This document shows positions 10,538-22,808 of a stretch of DNA of 64,000 bases, piece by piece. The stretch's first letter is position 1; each line of letters starts with the position of its first letter. Source of the DNA: Pyrus communis (Eukaryota; Streptophyta; Magnoliopsida; Rosales; Rosaceae); NCBI RefSeq assembly GCF_963583255.1, contig NC_084813.1, positions 16,009,799 to 16,073,798 of the forward strand, read 5' to 3'. The position numbers and the translations under genes were made by a program. A model generated the notes under the pieces. That model made no database searches. It was not told the origin of the DNA and was given only the letters and a program-made list of their open reading frames with translations.

Positions 10538-12179
10538 ATCACCCCCTTTGACATTTCCTAGACAAAACCCTCAATCGCAATATTACAGACAAAGAGTAAT
10601 GTTAAAGACCATGCATAACATTGAAGTCTATAACCTGCACACACTCAAAGTGGAAAACCTTTGACACACAAAAGATATAAGTTGCTGAAAAAAGAAAGCA
10701 TATATATATATATATATATATAAAACAAACAGCAACCAAAACAACCAGATTTTCTACTTCTCCCCTTTTCGTCTAGAAAGGTCAAAGGCATTTGAGATAA
10801 CCATCAGGTGCAATAAGCGGAAGACAAGTGAAACGTAACAAATTGTGACAGAAAAAGATTCCCTGTCTGTGAACTAGAACCTCTTTGGAAGAATAAAAGT
10901 GGGGACGAATTTGGAAGGGGAAAGAATACCGGTGCAACAGTCGAAAAGATAAACATGAAAAGAAACACATCGCTCATATTGTGAAGCTCCCTCTAAACAA
11001 ATGCTTAAATAATAATAATAATAATGAAATGCAGCAAGCAAATGATATGATTATTATTATTTTTAACTGTATGAGCATCATACGATTGTACCAACAAGAA
11101 TGAAAGAATGCAAAATACATGTAGTTCTGATTCCTTATTCACAACATAACATGTATGAGTATAGTTGCAAGTATAGCCAAAAGTTGATACTACAAAAATG
11201 TAATTAAGTCTTACATGACCAACTTAACTTTAACCCTTAAGCTCACAAGACATACGCTTGAATTGTCATTCAAAGTGTTTGGGGTTAAAGTGTACATGCT
11301 CAAAAGATTTTTACATGAATGCTCTACCATAGGCTTGCAAATTGATCTCATCTCCACACATCAAATTTACCTTCTTTGGATCAAGTAGGTCTTTGTGAAG
11401 TGTTGTAATGGGGCTTCAGGGACTTAGTTAAAACAAATGAAGGATATGCCGATCACAGAGTTTAAGAAACTAATAGAGTTGTTGAAAATGAAACTAAGAA
11501 AGATACAACAACGAACCAGGTAACTTAGCACTCAATTGAGCGGTTGGATTTAAGACATGAACGACATACAACCGCACAATTCATTTCAGATGACTCTTGC
11601 TCTTCATTTACACCGACACACTTGATTTATTATGATATTTTCTCTTCATTTGTGATACACAATGACCTTTTTTACTCTTTTTTCTTTTACTCTTTGTTTG
11701 TATTTTGTGCTTTCTTCACAAAATTTGTGCCTTCAACTTTTGAACAATATTAAACTCTACCATTCGGAAAACGTACTCTACTAGTTTCTCAGTAGGGTAG
11801 GGAATTTTTAATATAAGAGGCTAGGTAAGGAAAATATAGGTTTAAGAACAAAAAGCTTACATAAAGGTTCAAAAGGGCTAACTAAGGGGAAAATATGTAA
11901 GGCACTAGCATATATGGCAATGATGGTAAGTCTTAATGCCTATTATCATTTCCAAAATACAATATTATATGATACAAAGTTTTGAGAGGTCTCAAAGCAA
12001 GTTCCAAAGAAGCAAAACACATAAGATCACACACATGACAAAAGTAAGAGTATGAAAAATGCACACACTAGATTTAGGCACAAAAGCTCACATGGGTGTT
12101 GATTTTACTCAAGTTAAACATGTTCAACTCATTAACATTCATATATTATCAACAAGAGGCTATTATCCCCAACAGGTAA
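10538..12179. other. Copia-type element interior without recognisable pol
   Basis: AT-rich sequence with a (TA)n run (about 10699-10722) and a (AAT)n run near 11009-11025. I found no reverse transcriptase, integrase or protease motif on either strand. Confidence 0.55.
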
Positions 12180-12466
12180 TGTCATATCCCGGCCCAGGGG
12201 GGACCACTTCCCGGGCCCGCTCCACCACCGTAGCACGATATTGTCCGCTTTGGGCCCCGACCACGCCCTCACGGTTTTGTTTCTGGGAACTCACACGAGA
12301 ACTTCCCGATGGGTCACCCATCCTGGGAATGCTCTCGCGCGCTACTCGCTTAACTTCGGAGTTCCCATGGAACCCGAAGCCAGTGAGCTCCCAAAAGGCC
12401 TCGTGCTAGGTAGGGATGGGAATATACATTTAAGGATCACTCCCCTGGGCGATGTGGGATGTCTCA
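12180..12466 (-). mobile_element. Cassandra solo LTR with 5S rRNA-like core
   Basis: A 287-bp LTR with perfect 5-bp flanks GGTAA (12175-12179 and 12467-12471). Read on the minus strand it starts TGAGACATCCCACATCGCCC. It contains a 5S rRNA-like segment (about 12303-12375), including AACTCCGAAGTTAAGCG and GGATGGGTGACC, the region that carries the internal Pol III promoter in 5S genes. These are hallmarks of the Cassandra TRIM family. It lies inside the copia-type element, so it inserted later. The two overlapping + strand ORFs here are not genes. Confidence 0.9.
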
Positions 12467-12640
12467 GGTAAAACATATCATGCTAGGGTCATGCTAAAGC
12501 TAGAACTCATATGAAATCATACTTTTTCATTTTACCTCATACACTTTTTTTTAACAAGAAAGGAAAAAAAAATTCAGTGTCTATGCTATATGAACATGCA
12601 AACATACATAAATGAAAACATTTGCAAAGAGAGAGCTCAA

Positions 12641-14527
12641 TCAATGTGAACAACTTGAAGGTGGAGATGAATTAACAAGTACACCACCTTGATTCTCTTT
12701 TCTTCTCAAAACTTGTCTCACTTTTGGAACAATCGAAGTTGGAACAGATATAATCCTTGTGATCCAATTTATCTCTTTCAAATAAGTTACAAATTGTTCC
12801 TTAAGATTTTCTTTTTCAGAGTTTCGTGAAACTTTTTCTTGAGAAGAATTTGTGTTCCTAAGCTTATTGCACTTAGGCCGAATATGTCCTATTTTCCCAC
12901 AAAAGTGACAAATAGGAACAAAAGTTTTTGACCTATTCAAATTCTTTGTATCAATGAAAGTTCTCACATAATCTGACTCACGAGTAGTGGTTTTGGGTTT
13001 TCCATAACCTTGATCACCATCTACTTTCCTGCTTGGTCCTTGAGAGGCCTTGACAAAATTTGTAACAGAAGAGGAAGAACTTCTAGTCGCATTAGATTCA
13101 AAACCTAAGCCATTTCTATCTCCAAAGTTTTTTCTATAACTCAACTTTCTTCTTTATTTTAGTGAGTTCATCTTCAAGAGATTTTTTGTCTGATGCGAGC
13201 ATATGTAGCTTTTCCAACATTGACTCTCATAGTTTTTCTTAATTGTCCATTTGAGATTGATGCTCAGCCTCAGCTTCCTTCTTTTCACTTTCAACTGGGG
13301 CAAGTTTCTTTCTCAAGTTAGGGTTATCCTTCTTCACTTTCACAGTGATGTCATAAAGATCTAAATACTTTCTCAAGACTTCTTCCAATTCAGGTTCTTC
13401 AACAAATGAACCTTCTGTGTCATATCCATAATCCATCAACAGTCTTAATGAAAACAATCATATCCTTCTCATTTTTCAATGTAGATGCATCCCCTGAATC
13501 ACTATCGCTCCAAGTGATATTCATTGCCCTATTTTTCTTCTCTTTTCTCTTGATAGTGTTTGCACACTCAGAAGCAATGTGTCCATACCCTTGACACTTA
13601 TGGCATTGAACTCTATTGTTAGAACTCCTATGTTCACTAGGTCTAGAAGATGTAGATGCTTTGTCATGTGAGATCTCTAGAGAACGAAAGTTTCTTGAGT
13701 TCGAACCAAAGTTGGTTCCTTGCTCATGACCCTTGGAATTCTAAGACTTGAGAAACCTTCTAATTTGCATGGTTAATTCAACCAATTCATCTTCAAATGA
13801 GTCTTCAATTGAGCCATCACTTTCTTCTTCTTTGACAACTTTGAGAGCAAGGTTTTTAATCTTCTTGGAATCAGGAAGCTCTAACTCATATGTTTGCAGG
13901 GACCCAAGCAATTGCTCAAGCTTGTAGGTGTTTAGATCTTTCGATTCCTCAATCACTGTCATCTTAGCATGAAACCTCATAAGAAGTGATTTTAAGATCT
14001 TTTTTCACAATCCTATGCTTTGGAATATTGTCACCAAGATTGTGTCAGCCATTGACAATTACGCTAAGCTTAGCATAAAAGTCAGAAAAACTCTCATCAT
14101 CAGACATTGTGATATTTTCGAATTTTGTGTTGAGATGTTGAAGCTTGGATTCTTTAACAATTGAGTTACCCTCATAAGTAACTTCAAGAATGTCCTAAGC
14201 TTCTTTTGTCGTACACTTGCTTATGTAATTGAATTGTTCCAGCGAAACGGCTATGAATAAAGAATTCAAAACCCTTTGGTTAAGAGTGCTAGAGCTACGC
14301 TCATCATTGCTCCATTCTTTCCTAGGCTTAAGCTTAGATACAGACACAGAGGACTCTCCTTTACCTTTTGCTTCTTCAATCATTGGAGGTTCCCAACCTT
14401 TTTCTATAGCAAGCCACACCTTGTCATCTTGTGCCCATAAAAATGATTTCATTTTCACCATCCACGCAACATAGTTATCACCATCAAAGTGTGGTGGATG
14501 AGAAACTGAACCCATAGCACGATTCAT
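12641..14527 (-). pseudogene. Copia-type gag, frameshifted
   Basis: The N-terminal piece (14195-14527) begins MNRAMGSVSHPPHFDG and matches the gag/UBN2 region of copia polyproteins (FDGDNYVAW, then the NQRVLNSLF region). Further pieces lie at 13741-13980, 13239-13457 and 12641-13144 in different frames, so at least three frameshifts are present. Two CCHC zinc knuckles can be read: CHKCQGYGHIASEC (about 13565-13610) and CHFCGKIGHIRPKC (about 12865-12915). Gag packages element RNA. This copy cannot make a full protein. Confidence 0.8.
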
Positions 14528-14583
14528 CCTAGACTACCCACAAATCTTACTAAGTATTTTTAGTGACCTGCTTTGGTGCCAAT

Positions 14584-16010
14584 TGAATGTTCTAGAATGA
14601 TTGCTAGTTTAACCTAGAGGGGGGGTGAATAGGTTCCAACTTAAAAATCCAATTCAATTTTAATTTAATTTCCACACTCACAACACATCAAATTATCCTA
14701 CACATATGCAGTTAAAAAGATAATAAAAAGTGCACACATGATGTAGGGTTTAACGAGTCAAAACCCACCACTAGAAAAATCATCGGGCTCCCAAGCCAGG
14801 ATAAACACTAAGAGAAATGAGTACAAAAAGACTAAAAACTCATCAACTTGACACACATAGTAGTAGGCAGTTTTGTCTTTGTGCTTTGCAACTCGATTTC
14901 TCTTTAGCCTTCGAGTGGAAGTGGCGGGACATTGACACAGCACATCCTTCAATCACCTTCTCCTCAAACTTTGCAGATACTAACTCGATCATGTAGAATG
15001 AATGTATGATGAAATGGTTCTTGAAAATTCAACTAATTGCGAAAATCACCAGACACATTTTCATAATTGATTGCCAATTAAAGCACAATGAAAACAGCAT
15101 GAAAAATATTATTCTCTCTTAAAAATGCATGCTGCATAAAAAGCCTATAAAGATCTATGTGCTTGCAGATTTTTCGTCTCCGTTCACATGCTGCCGAAAG
15201 CCTAAATTACTATCAATGACAATACATTTATGCAACAAAGAGAGAGCTGAGATATGCTCATTCATTCAAGCAGATACATAGCTAACCCAGGAATTGCCAA
15301 AATGCATGAAATAACCCGCAGTTGAAAACCAGACTTTGTCTCTCACACTCTAATAAGATCGAACTAATGCACCTCACAAAGCTCTCCGTGTAAAGCTTTA
15401 TTAAACCTCTGTGTGTGTCATGCGGCAGCAACAACCAAAAAGATTCACTCATGCATATTCGGTAGCCATAAACAAAACCACAGAACCTACTTTAATGCAT
15501 GCGGCGCCCAAAACCCTAAACCCTATTGTGCTGCACTCGGTATTATATATATATGCTCTCTTTAATCCCGTCTGTGTTATATGCGGCAGCCACCAAACCA
15601 AACCTGATCTAATCCATATATATCTATAGTCTGCAACAAGACTTCTATTCCAATACAAATAAAAAACCTACAGATAATAACCCGATTGAAAGATAATGAG
15701 GATGCTTTGACAAAATAATTAATAGAAAATAGGAAGACCAGATAATGATTAATATGCTTGATTTCTAATAATGAGTAATAAAAATAAATTATAAAGCCAA
15801 TCAAAACAGGCCAGTGAAATTAATTGAAGACTATATGAATACGTATGTCAAACTTACCTGAGTGGATGTCTATGAAAAGCTTGTCATTTTTGTGATTAAG
15901 AGCACGAGAGACAACCTTAGACTAAAATAGTTAAAACCAAAAACATGTACTAGTCTAAGATATTACAGACTCAAGCGTTTTGTTTAGGAATTGTCAATTT
16001 TACACTAATA
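14584..16010 (-). repeat. 5' LTR of the copia-type element
   Basis: Begins TGAATGTTC next to the primer-binding site and ends TTACACTAATA, where the canonical CA has become TA, directly before the CGATT target repeat. Confidence 0.85.
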
Positions 16011-16015
16011 CGATT

Positions 16016-16867
16016 TTCAACTCTAATAAAATAAGCTTATTATATTAACACCCCATAAATTGTTGAATAAATCTCACATACTTAATACACCTCACATACT
16101 TCCTCATAATGCCCTCACACCCCACAATCTCAACATACACCTTACATTTTCTACATACACCCCACATTCTCTATACACCTCACATTTTCAAACAAACACT
16201 GGTTTTGATATCTCATTTCGTTTTCTTTTCCGAACTGAAATTTTGCAGAGTTGCTGCTTTCCATGGGGCAAAAAATGAGAATGAATCGTATCTCCAAATT
16301 TATGGTAAATTATAGAGAGTTTTAATGAAAATGATATCAAAGAAGATTATTTTAATAAAAAACCAGCTTAAAATATTATTTAACCAAAAACTCTTCAAAT
16401 TTAATCATAAGGACAAAGGCCCTGAATTATACACGGGCTGAATTACAAAGCCCAACCCCCTCAAATATAACTTTCCTCAATTGCCTTAACAGAAAAAGAG
16501 AAGAATAAAAGTTTCTTTCTCTTTATTCTCACCCCACGTGGTCTCACTCTTTCATATTTAGTTTTTATTTATTAAATTTCTATCCAATGAAATTGTGACA
16601 GCAGCATTCCAACATGTTTTAAGAAATTATGTGGCGCCCCACCTTTTATGCGTCACATTCCTTGGCTCTCTCCATTTTTTTTTTTTTTAAATTGTTGTTC
16701 AAATGCTTTTTTACATCATATTTCTTAAATTACTATAGAGTTGTAATTATTTAAATTTTCATTTCATTCTCTCAAATTTACCAAAGTACTAAAAATAAAT
16801 AATAAATTTATTTACATATGTCTAGTCCGTCATCCGATTAGCACTTAACATTTTTTAAAACCATGAG
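16016..16867. other. Intergenic stretch, no gene seen
   Basis: Contains short direct repeats of the type ATACACCTCACAT (about 16085-16195) but nothing coding that I recognise. Confidence 0.45.
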
Positions 16868-17945
16868 AAATAGTGTGTGTTCTTCAGTTTTTTAATAAAT
16901 AATGTATAATTTTGCAATACTTCTAGCAATAGTATGCGTTATTTTTTTTGTTCAAATTCAGAATTAGTGTGGATTATTTTGTTCTAGTTCAAAAAATAGT
17001 GTTTATTTTATTACCTTTTATAAATAGTGTGAGTTATTTTGAAAAACTTTCAGAAATAATGTGGCTTATTATGTTGTGGTACCAGAATGGCTTAGGAACT
17101 AGGAATAATTTTTTTTCTAAGACTTGAGACACATCAATCATCACTTTGATGGAAACTAGGGTTCATGAATGTCAGAACCAAATCTACCTTATCCCAACAT
17201 CAAGATCTAATTTGTCCACCCAATTCTCAACCCACATGGTATTTTTGCAGCTTCTCCAATTCCTTTTACTTTTATTGAATATAGGTTTCCTGCCTGGAAA
17301 CAAGGCCGTCCTAACCACCATGAAACCCTAGAACTAGAACATTATATAAAAATATGAATTGCCATGTTTGATTGAGCTTGAATCATGAGGAAATTAAGGT
17401 CGCCAATAGTATAAGTTATTTTGGTTCACTTTCAGAAATAATGTGGGTTATTATGCTATAGTTATAGAAATAGTGTGAGTTATTTTTGTTCGTTTTTAGA
17501 AATAGTGTGGGTTTTTATGTTGTAGTTCCAAAAATATTGTGGGTTATTTTTGCTTACTTTAAAAAAGAGTGGCTTATTATGTTGTAGTTCCACAAGGTTA
17601 TTTTGGTGTAGTTTCAGAAATAGTGAGTTATTTTGCTGTAATTCTAGAAATAGCGTGAGTTGTTTTGGTTCATTTTCAGAAATAGTGTATAATTTTGTTG
17701 TAGTTTTACAAATAGTGTGGATTATTTTGGTTCAGTTTCAGAAGTAGTATTTGTTATTTTGCCGTAGTTTCAGAAATACTGTATATTTTGTTCGTTTTTA
17801 GAAATAGTGTGGGTAATTTTTTTTGCTGTAGTTTAAAAAATAATGTGGGTTATTTTGCAATAGTTCCAAAAATTGGACGAGTTATTTTGTAGTAGTTCCA
17901 GAAACAGTGTGGATTAGTTTGGCTCAATTTCAGAAATAGCTAGAA
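16868..17945. repeat. Degenerate minisatellite, about 45-50 bp period
   Basis: Many diverged copies of the pattern AGAAATAGTGTGGGTTATTT followed by TG(C/T)TGTAGTTC or GGTTCAGTTTC occur at 16868-17080 and 17400-17945. About 300 bp of unrelated sequence (17090-17395) separates the two blocks. Short ORFs in the block are artefacts of the repeat. Confidence 0.8.
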
Positions 17946-19356
17946 AGTTTTACCCGTGCGTTGCTGTGGGATTAATAAAAATTGTAATAAAGCTTATGTT
18001 TCAAAGATGTAAAGTCTATGCTATGAAAGATTTATACTATTTACATATGAAAATCTATGCAATAGACACCAAAAATTGTAGAAGTTTTATTACTTTATCT
18101 AGAATAACAAAATACAACAAATGTTGTTTATTGCAAAGCTCAAAGTTTTTCTCTAATACTGTTGATTGATAAGAAAGCACCCTAGGTAAGGAAAGAAAAT
18201 GTTGTAACTCATGAAATAAATTTATATGACGATGGAATTATACTATAAAGAAAATAAGAATATAGTATGGTTACGTTTTTTAGCAATTTTATAGCACCTC
18301 ATCAACTTTTGTGCGTTTGCCTCTGATTAGTTTTGTCTCACTACCTTAAATGTATAACAAAGATTGAAAATGACAAATGTATATTAGATAAAAGCTGGAT
18401 GAAAAATAGGAGAACACACTGTTTGGTGAGGTGTAAACCGAAAGTTATATACATGTCGATCAATTGGGGTGGCAAAAGTTGTATAGTTGAAGTTGCAACG
18501 TAAGCGTTCTATATCACTGCGAATGTGCATCATTCATTTCTTAGTTTCTTTTAGTTCAAACCTAAACCAAAGAAAGCAAACAAAATATTAATTACAGTTT
18601 ATCATATGTCTTTGCAATTTAACTTCTAACATGACTAAATATAATATGAAGGCAATAAAGCTTGAGCCTAATTCTATCAGCCAAAAGGGAGGAACACTAA
18701 ATTTTACAAACGAAGTCCTAAGGGGTTTGATAAAGAAATCCCAAAATAGAAACTATAATTTGAAAACTGTGCATAGATGGTCAACTGTGTTAAATGTCTT
18801 AATAAAGTACATCCACCAAATTGAAAATATCAAGTTGTGAAAAACGAAGCTAATTCCTTTATAATAACAAAATGTTGGTCAAAATACCACAATGTGAACA
18901 AATATATCATAAAGAACAAATAGAAAAACGATACTTACCAATATTGACATATGGATTTCTTCGAAAGAATTCACATGCAGTGTTATTATCTCAATGGTTT
19001 GGTCTACGATAAGAAGAGTAACTATTTAGAAAGTAGTATCATTGCTACTTGCTAGTCTTCCTACATGATTTAAGAATATAATTAATTAAATAGATATGGG
19101 ATATCATTGACCATAAATTATTACATGCAACTCAAAAAAAAAAAAAAAAAAGAAAGAGAATAGTCGTCAGAAAAATAGAAAACCCTTGTCGGAAAAAGTA
19201 ACTGTTACGCAATTAGATCTCTTTTAATAATTGCACATGTAAATCTTTTTCTTGATCGATAAGCTGTCATAAATACAATGTTCCACAGTTCATTACATTT
19301 TCATTTCTAGCCATCAAAACCTGAAACACATAACTAATGAGTGTTATAGAAACTAA
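17946..19356. other. AT-rich intergenic stretch, no gene seen
   Basis: No exon-like block recognised; an A tract at about 19133-19151. Confidence 0.4.
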
Positions 19357-19640
19357 CCACAACAATGTCAAAAGAGAATATAAGACCATAAGCTTCATCC
19401 AGTTTGACGACATATCGTATTCTTTTAAGAATATCTTATTGCAGTTTGTCTTCCAAAAAATCCTACTCACAGTAAAAATTAACAGTAGTAAGTCATAGCA
19501 TAATCAATAAATTAATTTTGACAAAGCATATAAAACAATCACTACCATACATATAACTCCATAAATTACACCACATCAACCATGAGAGGTCCAACATGTC
19601 CAAAACTCTCAAAACCTTCTCCATATTCAGCTCCAATCGC
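19357..19640 (-). pseudogene. HAD-type phosphatase (PYRP2-like) exon relics
   Basis: Two exon-like blocks on the minus strand. Block 19572-19640 follows a TTTTCAG acceptor and reads EYGEGFESFG then GPLMVDV. Block 19357-19462, after TAG, reads DFLEDKLQ, a stop (TAA), then RIRYVVKLDEAYGLIFSFD. In order and wording this resembles the segment preceding the catalytic domain of plant HAD-family proteins related to chloroplast 5-amino-6-(5-phosphoribitylamino)uracil phosphatase, as I remember that family. The in-frame stop and missing remainder make it a pseudogene fragment. Confidence 0.5.
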
Positions 19641-20449
19641 CTGAAAACAATGAGAAGTGGAGGAAAAAAAACATAAATTCATCAAAATTTCCTACCCAAG
19701 GATAAGTTAAAAATGGAAAGTATTTTCACTGACGAATATATGCATAGTATTAGTTACTATGTTGAATTGTTGGTAACAAGGAAAATACTCTTCCATTCTC
19801 TTACCCACCAAAACAAGAAAGCACTATAAAAATCTCAGATAAATTCTCTGCAAGATTATTGAAATTACAAAAGTGGTAAACCAACAAGTCATGTTTTGGA
19901 TCAATGTTGGACCACATTTGTTTCACTTTAACTGTCATAATTACAACCTCAAGATTAGATTCTAAATTCCACAATTAGATGAGCAATGCTTCCTGATTTT
20001 GCATGATTAGACATTTGCAATTCACACAACCTTAAATTTTGAAAGAACACACAAAAGAAACAGAACTTAAAGTATCCATCTCTTTTTACCTTCTCAAAAT
20101 CATCTCTCAGGGAAGCTATTGTCAGAGGCTTAGCTTTCTAGTGTTTACAATCCACGAAATAAAAAATAAATAGAAAAGAGCCTCTATAACCAAAATATGG
20201 ATGATGGTATTTTTCATTATGCAAATTAGTTATTGATTAAAAATTGGGTAGTTTAATTCTAATTACCTCTTAAGTCCTAGTTTTAGCTTTCCTTATTTAA
20301 TGGCTTTTAGAGCTGAAAGTTTGAGAGCGACTGCAAATAAAAGATCAAAAGAAATTTAAATTCATAAAAAATAATAAAACCCCAAAAGAGAAAACTGAGT
20401 TTGAAGTTTTTGTTGAACTTACAACACATAAAATATCTGTTTTTGTAAC
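19641..20449. other. Flank of the HAD relic, possible further exon debris
   Basis: One open block on the minus strand (about 20098-20143, reading PLTIASLRDDFEK before a GTAAAA donor) looks exon-like but was not assigned. Otherwise AT-rich non-coding. Confidence 0.3.
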
Positions 20450-20979
20450 TGACACACCCCGACCGATATCAGGGCGTGCTGGCCGTCACACGGAGGTGAC
20501 GTAACCATGTGCACGTGCGGAAGCTAAGGAAACAGTAATATAAAAAGTACGAATAATTAAAAACTAGCATACAGAGTACTAAAACAAGTGCTAGCGTAAG
20601 TGAGACACAAGTTCAGAGCAAGTCTACAGCAGTCCAAAAGAAAAGATGCGACAATAGTACACCCGAAGGTGACCCTACGCTGGTGAGTGTCTGTCAGAAA
20701 AGCCGGGAGAACCCTCTGGGAAACCACCGAACCTGCTAAGCAACTAGAACCTGGAGGGGCGCAAAACAAAAGCGTGAGTGGGCAAAAACAAATCTTTTCG
20801 AAAACCATTTAGTAAAATACATTCTAACCCCTCGCCGTAAAATCTGTATACTTCCCAAAAAATAAACATATATGCGTAAGTATAGATATGCCAATCATGC
20901 TCAAGAATATGCCATGTCCAAACCTCATAATGAAATGCAAGTGCTCAGGTATAAACCATAACAATAACATGTAATCTGG

Positions 20980-21200
20980 CAGCCGGAGTCACCTAACGTG
21001 ACCTGTACGGCTGCATACAGAGCTCAAATCTCAACCTCAATAACTGAACCTGCCCACGAGTCGGAACCACCTAAAGTGGTCTGTACGACAGGCCTGGGTG
21101 TAACATATATATACGCTCTAGTGCTACGATCACGTGAAGGCTGTGCGAATAATCGCGGGTCACCTACGAGTCGGAACCACCTAATGTGGTCTGTACGACA
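20980..21200 (+). repeat. Three related hairpin units inside the candidate LTR
   Basis: Unit 1 (20980-21014) has an outer stem GCAGCCG/CGGCTGC and an inner stem GTCAC/GTGAC around CTAAC. Unit 2 (about 21060-21090) and unit 3 (about 21170-21200) have an outer GTCG/CGAC and an inner ACCAC/GTGGT around CTAAA and CTAAT. All keep the same GA versus CTGTA internal loop. Stem changes are compensated on both sides. Confidence 0.7.
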
Positions 21201-21851
21201 GGACTGTGCACCTAACTTGGATCCAAGCTAAGCGTGTGGTGCGGGAGGTTAACATCACGTGAAGGACTGTGCCCTACTCTGGGCGGGAGCACTAACATCG
21301 GGGGTGCAGGTTATGAGCTCTCTAAGCATCTCAAATCACTACTGAATGTAAATACGAATAACACTTACCTGGCACTTACCTGTGCGTCCACAGCACCCAA
21401 TATGCATATGTATATATATATGCAACTACTAACATAACCAACGATGCATGAATAACGATAATGTAATGCATGGCATAAACTAATAAACATTAATTCAATT
21501 TCTGGGAAAATATAGTATATAGGTATATACGGAAAACCAAAAGCCCACTCACTGGTAAGTGGAGGGGTCGTAGCCCCCCTGCCTCGAGTGACCACGCTCG
21601 TCCTCGGGATACGTATCACCTATACGCGAAACAACTACAAAAACGTTAATTTTAAAGCACATAACCAACTTCTCGTAACAACTTCTCATACATTGCTCAA
21701 ATTGGACAAATGAATATACCAACGTGCTCTACACAACCTTAGGATCACACCCATAATTTTAGAAAAAAATTTCACCGCCGCACGCGCCCCCACGCGCCGG
21801 CCACGCGCAGGCACGTGCCTGGCACGCTGACGGCGTCAACTGACACCGTGA

Positions 21852-21925
21852 GGAATATTCCGTTATTTCTAACGGATTCCGTCAACGGCGTCAGGAATAT
21901 TCCGTCAAGTCTAACGGAATATTCC
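21852..21925. promoter_or_regulatory. Three GGAATATTCC palindromes (heat-shock-element-like)
   Basis: Perfect palindromes at 21852-21861, 21894-21903 and 21916-21925, each containing inverted nGAAn units. Spacing is 42 and 22 bp, close to whole turns of the helix. They lie in the candidate LTR, where heat-shock-factor binding would be plausible but is unproven. Confidence 0.4.
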
Positions 21926-22808
21926 GTCTCTTTCCCCGACGAACCTCCGGTGACGTCGCCGGCGCCGGAAACTGGAAAAATCTTCTAACTTCGTTTTCTC
22001 TCTCGTTTCTCAACCATTTTCCACGATTTTTACACCAAATTGAAGCCTAGAACTAGGAGAACAACGATATACCACTTTTAAAGGTCAAAGCCCACGAGAT
22101 CATACCTGTCCACACAATCCAAAACCGGCCAACTTCGACCACGGTGATCCCGACGTCCAAATTCGTCAAACGAGCTACTCCGAGACTCCTGGGAACCTCT
22201 CCAAGCTACCTACGAGCTTCAAAATCCCAAAAACGTGCTAAATTATTTTTGCATGAATAGTACTCAAATCGGACCACTTCGAAACGACGTGAAAACGTTA
22301 GAGTTCTCACTTGAAAATGGTATGGTTGCACTCGCACGAGCCTCACGAGTTCGAAAATGTAATTGGTTCCTTCGATCTGTGATGATTTGAGCGAGTTGTG
22401 TGTGTGTCCGTACGCTTATGGTGAATGGGAAGGGAGAGAGAGACGCGGGACAGAGACAGAGAAAGGGACAGAGAGACAGTGAGAGTGACAGTGTATGTGT
22501 GTGTGGCCCAACACATCCCACACCACACAAAACCACCAATAATGTAACGAAAACGAATTAGGGGCAAAAGTGTCATTTCACATGTGCTTTTTGATAGTTT
22601 CGATACATTATTTGATATTGTATACTATCTAAAATGATGCTGAAAATGTTCACCCGAAAAATGGCCATCATATCATGACTCTGATATATGTAGCTAAATA
22701 ATTGATCAAAGGAGCAAGTGCAAAAAATAAATTAAGAAACAATTGAAGAGATATGATATCTACACCCTTAGCAAGGCCAATCCTTTCCAAGAGAAACAGA
22801 GATATTAC

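Larger units (their letters stand above)
9249..16010 (-). mobile_element. Ty1/copia-type LTR retrotransposon, gag remnant only
   Basis: Two LTRs (9249-10537 and 14584-16010) bound a 4.0-kb interior, and the whole is flanked by the 5-bp duplication CGATT (9244-9248 and 16011-16015). Read on the minus strand, the order is 5' LTR, a primer-binding site two bases inside it (complement of 14570-14581, TGGCACCAAAGC, 9/12 to the usual initiator-Met site), broken gag, about 2 kb without recognisable pol, a purine tract (complement of 10538-10550) and the 3' LTR. The integrase and reverse transcriptase expected of copia elements are missing, making this a non-autonomous derivative. A Cassandra solo LTR is nested at 12180-12466. 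Confidence 0.88.
20450..22575 (+). mobile_element. Candidate LTR (about 2.1 kb), probably Ty3/gypsy-like
   Basis: Starts TGACACACCCCGACCG and could end GTGTCA at 22570-22575, which forms a 6-bp inverted pair with the start. It is much richer in GC and CpG than its flanks, with a GC-rich core at 21780-21970 and GA-rich sequence at 22430-22500. No matching target-site duplication was found, so the right boundary is uncertain. Plant gypsy LTRs often open with a similar TGxCAC-CCCCGA sequence; the family assignment is inference. It carries three related hairpins and three GGAATATTCC palindromes, listed separately. No coding region. Confidence 0.5.

Noticed and set aside
12059..12471. Overlapping forward ORFs of 116 and 76 aa
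   Set aside because: They lie in the Cassandra LTR, which is non-coding and 5S-like on the other strand.
22543..22547. GTAAC as a possible target duplication partner of 20445-20449 for the candidate LTR
   Set aside because: The LTR would then end without CA, and a 5-bp match within a few hundred bases is expected by chance fairly often.
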